Source: JAKBCQ01 sp021807585 | GTDB taxonomy: Bacteria; Planctomycetota; Planctomycetia; Isosphaerales; Isosphaeraceae | Length of the DNA stretch: 9,612 nt | Reading direction: 5' to 3' | NCBI GenBank assembly: GCA_027325115.1 | Contig: DAHWFG010000568.1 | Coordinates: forward strand, 1-9,612 | Part shown: positions 5,853 through 9,612 of the stretch, piece after piece | Position numbering within the stretch: position 1 is the stretch's first letter | How the letters are laid out: the number at the start of each line of letters is the position of its first letter | The notes under the pieces: model-generated | Told to the model about the DNA's origin: nothing | Seen by the model: only the letters and a program-made list of their open reading frames with translations | The model's database searches: none | Made by a program: the position numbers and the translations under genes

Positions 5853-7796
5853 ATGCTCGAACAAACGACGGATTCTCATGTTCCCGGTCGATCACGTTCT
5901 GATACGATTAAGCGGGGCGACTCTCGCGCCGCGCACCGCGGTTTGCTCCGCGCCACGGGGGTACGCGACGACGATTGGGATAAGCCGTTCATCGCGATCT
6001 GCAACAGTTACATCGATATCATTCCCGGCCATGTTCATTTGCAAGAAGTCGGCAATTTTGTGAAGGAATGCGTGCGCGCCGCCGGTGGCGTTCCGTTCGT
6101 GTTCAACACGATCGGCGTCGACGACGGGATCGCGATGGGGCACGCGGGGATGAAGTATTCGCTCCCTTCGCGTGAGTTGATCGCCGACTGCGTGGAGACG
6201 GTGATCGAGGCGCATCGATTCGACGCGATGATTTGCATTCCCAATTGCGATAAGATCGTTCCCGGCATGTTCATGGGCGCGATGCGAGTGAACATTCCGA
6301 CGATATTCGTTTCGGGGGGGCCGATGGAGGCCGGGCGGACCGAATCGGGTAAAACGGTCGATCTGATCGACGCGTTTGTCGCTTCGGTGCAGCGTCAGAA
6401 CGGAGCGATTTCGGCCGAGGAGCTCGACGAGATCGAGCGCGCCGCGTGCCCGACGTGCGGCAGTTGCTCGGGGATGTTCACCGCGAACAGCATGAATTGC
6501 CTCGCCGAGGCGATCGGCATGGCTCTTCCAGGGAACGGCACGATTCTCGCCACATCGGCCGACCGGAAGGATCTCTACCGCCGCGCCGCGGCGCGGATCG
6601 TCGCGATGGCTCGCGATTTCACGCGTCTGGGCCCCGGCCACGGCTTATTGCCGCGCGAGATCGCCTCGCTCGCGGCGTTTGATAACGCGATGATTCTGGA
6701 TATGGCGATGGGGGGGAGCACGAATACCGTACTTCATTGCTTGGCGATCGCGCACGAGGCCGAGGTTCCGTTTACACTTGAAAGAATCAACGCGCTTTCG
6801 CGCAAGACTCCCAATATTTGTAAAGTCGCGCCTTCGGGCAAGTATCACGTCGAGGACGTCGCTCGCGCCGGCGGGATTCACACGATCCTGGGGGAACTGG
6901 CGCGGAATCGGCCGGGTTTGCTCGATCTTTCGTGCAAAACGGTGACGGGAGAGTCGCTTGGCGAAAACATCAACAAATATGATGTCCGGAGCGAGCAAGC
7001 GACCGGACTCGCCGAGATGTGGACGCGGATTCGTCCCGGAGGCGTTCGCTCGATCGCGGCGTGGACGGTTCCCTCGGTGGGCGAATCCGCGAGCGGCCGC
7101 GGGGGTTCATCGCAATCGGCGACCGCGACGCTCGAAGCCGATTCGGCGGTTGATCGAGCGTCGAAATCGGGCGACGGATTCGACGCTTACGATGTGATTC
7201 GCACGGTGGAAAACGCCTATTCTCAAGAGGGGGGGTTGTCGATTTTGTACGGCAATCTCGCTCCCGCGGGATCGGTGGTGAAGACCGCGGGAGTCGACCC
7301 CAAGATGCTCGTTCATAACGGGCCGGCGGTGATTTTTGAGAGCGAGGTCGATGCTTACAACGGGATCGTCTTCGGCAAGGTGAAGGCGGGCGACGTCGTC
7401 GTGATTCGTCACGAGGGCCCCAAGGGAGGGCCTGGGATGCAGGAGATGCTCGCTCCGACGACCGCGATAAAGGGAGTGGGTCTGGGCGATCGGTGCGCCC
7501 TGGTGACCGACGGCCGATTCAGCGGGGGAACCGCGGGGGCGTCGATCGGCCACGTGAGCCCCGAGGCGGCGGTCGGCGGACCGATCGGCTTGATTCAGGA
7601 CGGCGATATCATCGCGATTGATATTCCCGCGGGGAAGCTGAACGTTCGACTGAGCGACGAAGAGTTGGCTCGTCGACGCGGCGCTTGGAAGCCTCCCGCG
7701 CCGCGCTTCACCAAGGGATGTCTCGCCAAATACGCCGCGATGGTCACCTCGGCCGACAGCGGAGCGGTTCTTAAATGGGAAAACACAATCACCTAA
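5853..7796 (+). CDS. ilvD: Dihydroxy-acid dehydratase
   Basis: Converts 2,3-dihydroxy-isovalerate and 2,3-dihydroxy-3-methylvalerate to their 2-keto acids, the penultimate step of valine and isoleucine synthesis, in the cytoplasm with an Fe-S cluster and Mg2+. Signatures run the full length: PGHVHL (58-63), DDGIAMGH (90-97), YSLPSRELIAD (102-112), NCDKIVPGM (131-139; C132 cluster ligand, K134 the carbamylated lysine of the family), PTCGSCSGMFTANSMNCL (200-217; C202 cluster ligand), GGSTNTVLH (287-295), EGPKGGPGMQEML (521-533) and DGRFSGGT (553-560) with the catalytic Ser 557. At 647 residues it is longer than E. coli IlvD (616 as I recall it), mainly through a Ser/Ala/Gly-rich insertion at about 405-441. 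The start is fixed: an in-frame TGA lies at 5838-5840 and ATG 5853 is the next start. No clear Shine-Dalgarno precedes it. It stands alone, without other ilv genes nearby. Confidence 0.97.
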   Translation: MLEQTTDSHVPGRSRSDTIKRGDSRAAHRGLLRATGVRDDDWDKPFIAICNSYIDIIPGHVHLQEVGNFVKECVRAAGGVPFVFNTIGVDDGIAMGHAGMKYSLPSRELIADCVETVIEAHRFDAMICIPNCDKIVPGMFMGAMRVNIPTIFVSGGPMEAGRTESGKTVDLIDAFVASVQRQNGAISAEELDEIERAACPTCGSCSGMFTANSMNCLAEAIGMALPGNGTILATSADRKDLYRRAAARIVAMARDFTRLGPGHGLLPREIASLAAFDNAMILDMAMGGSTNTVLHCLAIAHEAEVPFTLERINALSRKTPNICKVAPSGKYHVEDVARAGGIHTILGELARNRPGLLDLSCKTVTGESLGENINKYDVRSEQATGLAEMWTRIRPGGVRSIAAWTVPSVGESASGRGGSSQSATATLEADSAVDRASKSGDGFDAYDVIRTVENAYSQEGGLSILYGNLAPAGSVVKTAGVDPKMLVHNGPAVIFESEVDAYNGIVFGKVKAGDVVVIRHEGPKGGPGMQEMLAPTTAIKGVGLGDRCALVTDGRFSGGTAGASIGHVSPEAAVGGPIGLIQDGDIIAIDIPAGKLNVRLSDEELARRRGAWKPPAPRFTKGCLAKYAAMVTSADSGAVLKWENTIT

Positions 7797-7878
7797 CGAC
7801 ATGCCGTTCTGAAAGAATCTTGATATAAAGAGATCGTACAGACGAAGGATCGCGGCGTTTCGGCGACCGATCGATTAC

Positions 7879-7906
7879 GATCGCGGTCGATCCCGCGGTT
7901 TTGTTT
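7879..7906 (+). terminator. Candidate intrinsic terminator of ilvD
   Basis: The arms 7879-7886 and 7893-7900 form an 8-bp stem (core CGCGG/CCGCG, outer pairs including two G-U) around a 6-base loop. TTGTTT follows directly at 7901-7906. It is 82 bases after the ilvD stop codon. An alternative fold (7864-7889) uses the 5' arm, so the terminator may be weak. Confidence 0.4.
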
Positions 7907-8049
7907 CGGAATCGTTACGGGGAAGCGATGCGCAGTGAAAGATTCTCATACTTTCATCAATATCGAAAGAAAACATTGAAAGCGGGAACCTTCGCTGGAT
8001 CGATGCGTTCTTTGTGATCGCGGGCGAATCAACACCGACGCGACGGGCC

Positions 8050-8069
8050 GAACGAACACCCGTTCGTTC
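8050..8069. repeat. Perfect 8-bp inverted repeat GAACGAAC/GTTCGTTC
   Basis: GAACGAAC (8050-8057) and GTTCGTTC (8062-8069) flank ACCC. No U-run follows. It lies about 25 bases upstream of the AT-rich promoter-like block, the kind of place where an operator for the sigma-70 gene would sit. As RNA it would be a tight hairpin with a four-base loop. Confidence 0.5.
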
Positions 8070-8091
8070 CGATCGCTAAATCCGCTATATA

Positions 8092-8118
8092 TTGCAAACT
8101 ACGTAATCATTACATAAT
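8092..8118 (+). promoter_or_regulatory. Candidate promoter upstream of the sigma-70 gene
   Basis: TTGCAA (8092-8097) and CATAAT (8113-8118, 5 of 6 to the -10 consensus) lie in an AT-rich block, with a spacer of 15 bases, shorter than the preferred 17. A small palindrome GTAATCATTAC (8103-8113) sits between the hexamers and could bind a regulator. If real, the sigma-70 mRNA would have a 5' leader of about 440 bases. Confidence 0.3.
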
Positions 8119-8228
8119 CGGCATGCTGCGTATCTCCCGAAATTTTCCCATATCTCCAAACTGATTGAAGGGGGGATCGACTTGCATCCGATAAAACTTT
8201 CGGAAGTCAAGCGACCCACACGCTAAAA

Positions 8229-8521
8229 ATGGACCGAGAGTGAGCCTGCGTCGGGAGTTCGGTCGGGCATTGGCCGCGATCGAATCGGGAACGTCGGGCC
8301 GAGTTCGTTTTGTGTCGATCGGGGTCGAGTGACGAAGGCGAGTGGGGAGCAAGTCCGCAGTTGCGGATCGGGGCAAGGTCGCCAGGACGGCATGGCCAAG
8401 AAACACGTGTTCGAAGCGATCGATTCCAGAACGAATCGAGCGGATCGGCGCACGGGTGGACCCTGAATCGATGGAGATTCGGCTGTTCCAAGGCCCGCCG
8501 TGGTTTGGACCCGTTGGGTTC
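8229..8521 (+). ncRNA. Stem-loop-rich segment: possible long leader or unrecognised structured RNA
   Basis: Several inverted repeats follow one another. CGATCGA pairs with TCGATCG across about 30 bases (near 8277-8322). TCCGC/GCGGA encloses AGTT (8354-8367). TCGATTC (8420-8426) pairs with GAATCGA (8433-8439) around a 6-base loop. GAATC/GATTC encloses GATGGA (about 8466-8481). A 7-bp stem with a 3-base loop sits at about 8504-8520. The frequent GATC and CGA words of this genome raise the chance of accidental stems, so an RNA gene is not demonstrated. Confidence 0.2.
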
Positions 8522-8562
8522 AATAATCCGCGTTAGACCCGACTCGATCCGAAGAGGACTTC

Positions 8563-9396
8563 ATGGCTCGCATACGTCGACACCGCCGAGATTCCGTCCA
8601 GAGCCCCCTGGAGACTTATCTCCGGGAAATCAATCAGACCCCTCTGCTGACCGCCGAGGATGAAAAATACCTGGCGCATAAGATCGCCGAGGGGGATAAG
8701 AACGCCCGCGAACGGATGGTGCGAGCCAACCTCCGCCTCGTCGTCAACATCGCTCGCGGCTATGTGGGCAAAGGCCTTGCGCTTCAAGACCTGATCGAAG
8801 AAGGGAACCTCGGCCTGCTGCGCGCCGTCGAAGGCTTCGATCCCAGTATCGGCACTCGTTTTAGTACATATGCGAGTTATTGGATCAAGCAATCGATCAA
8901 GCGAGCTTTGGTGAACACCGCCAAGCCGATCCGGATCCCCGCGTATATGGTTGAGCTTTTATGCAAGTGGCGTCGAACGGCGGTCGAGCTGCAGGAATCG
9001 CTGGGTCGAACCGCGACGACTGAGGAGATCGCCAAAGCGCTCGATATTCCGAAGAAGAAGCTCGCGATCGTGAAAAAGGCGATCAAGGTTTACAATCTGA
9101 CGCCGCATACCGATCAGCCCGAGAACGGCTGGAGCCTGGGTGAAATGCTCATGGACGAGCGCACCAAGGCGCCCGATGTGGAAATGGTTGAGGCCGACAA
9201 CCTTAAAATCGTCATGAGCCGGCTTGATGAGATGGACAAGCGCGAGGCGACGGTCTTACGCATGCGATTCGGCCTTAACGACGAACAACCCAAAACGCTC
9301 AAGGAAATCGGCGAGTCGCTCGGCCTGACCCGCGAACGCGTGCGACAGATCGAAAACGAGGCGCTCGGCAAGCTGTCGGCGCAACTGATGGATTAA
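8563..9396 (+). CDS. Sigma-70 family RNA polymerase sigma factor, RpoD/SigA-like, without region 1.1
   Basis: 277 residues. GAGGA (8554-8558) four bases before ATG fixes the start. Region 1.2 is at about 14-48 (SPLETYLREINQTPLLTAEDE). Region 2 is at about 52-121, with RANLRLVVNIARGYVGKGL, DLIEEGNLGLLRAVEGFDP (core RNA polymerase binding) and RFSTYASYWIKQSIKRAL (-10 recognition and melting). Region 3 follows at about 122-200 (KPIRIPAYMVELL, GRTATTEEIAKAL, WSLGEMLMDE). Region 4 is at about 206-277, with a helix-turn-helix TLKEIGESLGLTRERVRQIE (245-264) for the -35 element. All promoter-binding regions are intact. Region 1.1 and the long non-conserved insert of large RpoD proteins are absent, which fits a group 2 (alternative primary-like) factor or the compact planctomycete form; I cannot say whether it is the main housekeeping sigma. 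It is probably monocistronic after a long leader. Confidence 0.95.
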   Translation: MARIRRHRRDSVQSPLETYLREINQTPLLTAEDEKYLAHKIAEGDKNARERMVRANLRLVVNIARGYVGKGLALQDLIEEGNLGLLRAVEGFDPSIGTRFSTYASYWIKQSIKRALVNTAKPIRIPAYMVELLCKWRRTAVELQESLGRTATTEEIAKALDIPKKKLAIVKKAIKVYNLTPHTDQPENGWSLGEMLMDERTKAPDVEMVEADNLKIVMSRLDEMDKREATVLRMRFGLNDEQPKTLKEIGESLGLTRERVRQIENEALGKLSAQLMD

Positions 9397-9534
9397 GCGA
9401 CCCGGCTGCATCGAGATGTTACCTAATATGGATTTGCTTATTCGACAAGCAAGCGGGAAACGCCCCTCGGAAGGATCTCGAGGGGCGCCGGGGGGAAGGC
9501 TCAACACATGCGATAATTCATTGATATTTTTATT
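9397..9534. other. Spacer downstream of the sigma-70 gene with two hairpins
   Basis: TTGCTT (9434-9439) and AAGCAA (9447-9452) form a 6-bp hairpin. A perfect 9-bp hairpin CGCCCCTCG/CGAGGGGCG at 9461-9487 follows. Then comes AT-rich DNA leading into the promoter at 9535. No gene is visible. Confidence 0.5.
9461..9487. terminator. 9-bp GC-rich hairpin after the sigma-70 gene
   Basis: CGCCCCTCG (9461-9469) and CGAGGGGCG (9479-9487) pair perfectly around a 9-base loop, 65 bases after the stop codon. On the plus strand a G-run follows instead of Us. On the minus strand TTTCCCGCTT follows. It could be a U-less terminator, a 3'-end stabilising structure, or a terminator for a leftward transcript from beyond the window. 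Confidence 0.4.
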
Positions 9535-9563
9535 TTCAGAATCATCGCATAATTTCATATAAT
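9535..9563 (+). promoter_or_regulatory. Sigma-70-type promoter reading out of the right edge
   Basis: TTCAGA (9535-9540, 4 of 6 to TTGACA) and a perfect TATAAT (9558-9563) are exactly 17 bases apart in a locally AT-rich stretch. The expected start is near 9570. A GGGAGGGAGGGG tract (about 9579-9590) follows and could serve as a ribosome binding site, but no start codon is seen before the window ends. A small GCCGA/TCGGC hairpin sits near 9591-9607. Confidence 0.5.
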
Positions 9564-9612
9564 ATTAAGGAATTTCGGGAGGGAGGGGCGCCGAGCCGAA
9601 ATCGGCGGGCGG

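Larger units (their letters stand above)
7797..8562. other. 766-base spacer between ilvD and the sigma-70 gene
   Basis: No convincing gene. A minus-strand frame (8110-8523) and short plus-strand frames lack ribosome binding sites and motifs. The first 110 bases hold a terminator-like hairpin. Next come interleaved GAAAG/CTTTC elements (7936-7980), a perfect 8-bp inverted repeat (8050-8069), an AT-rich block with promoter-like hexamers (8085-8120), and from about 8229 a GC-rich stretch with many stem-loops up to the sigma-70 ribosome binding site. The last part could be a long 5' leader or an independent RNA; I could not match it to RNase P RNA, tmRNA, SRP RNA, 6S RNA or a known riboswitch. 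Confidence 0.5.

Noticed and set aside
8182..8226. Tiny TTG-started frame (14 codons) after a G-run
   Set aside because: A G-run seven bases upstream resembles a Shine-Dalgarno, but the product is too short to support and shows no leader-peptide pattern.
8110..8523. 137-codon minus-strand frame before the sigma-70 gene
   Set aside because: Two other overlapping frames of similar quality occur in the same stretch, with no ribosome binding site or domain; composition explains it.
8229..8545. RNase P RNA, tmRNA, SRP RNA or 6S RNA before the sigma-70 gene
   Set aside because: I looked for the conserved core words of each and found none in the right order.

Overview
The window most likely comes from a planctomycete, probably near the Isosphaeraceae. 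The best evidence is the ECF sigma factor at 4386-5018, which carries the region 2 wording typical of the ECF proteins multiplied in that phylum (EEDAAISAF, then GRFPNLSDRDDLWRLLVVITARK). A compact group 2 type sigma-70 factor, a DUF11 repeat envelope protein and long structured intergenic spacers fit the same picture. This placement rests on sequence wording alone. The DNA is moderately GC-rich, with AT-rich islands confined to the spacers and parts of the acyltransferase gene.

Layout from left to right: a gene-free stretch (1-629), whose left edge may hold the start of a leftward gene; a tRNA-Cys(GCA) gene (630-700, +); a leftward gene for a membrane-anchored or lipid-anchored protein with a proline-rich stalk and about four DUF11/CARDB-like repeats (805-2769, -); a divergent acyltransferase-3 membrane protein (3059-4225, +); an ECF sigma factor convergent with it (4386-5018, -); an 834-base spacer full of inverted repeats (5019-5852); ilvD, dihydroxy-acid dehydratase (5853-7796, +); a 766-base spacer with further inverted repeats (7797-8562); a 277-residue sigma-70 factor (8563-9396, +); and a 3' spacer ending in a good sigma-70-type promoter that reads out of the window.

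The genes do not form an operon. Strands alternate, spacers are long and no two genes overlap, so each is probably transcribed alone. Functions are mixed: one amino-acid biosynthesis enzyme, two transcription initiation factors, one envelope protein, one surface-polymer acyltransferase and one tRNA. I found no CRISPR array, insertion sequence, toxin-antitoxin pair, phage gene or defence system. The parts worth a second look are the dyads and stem-loops in the spacers before ilvD and before the sigma-70 gene, and a low-complexity insertion in IlvD. I see no clearly new biological system.
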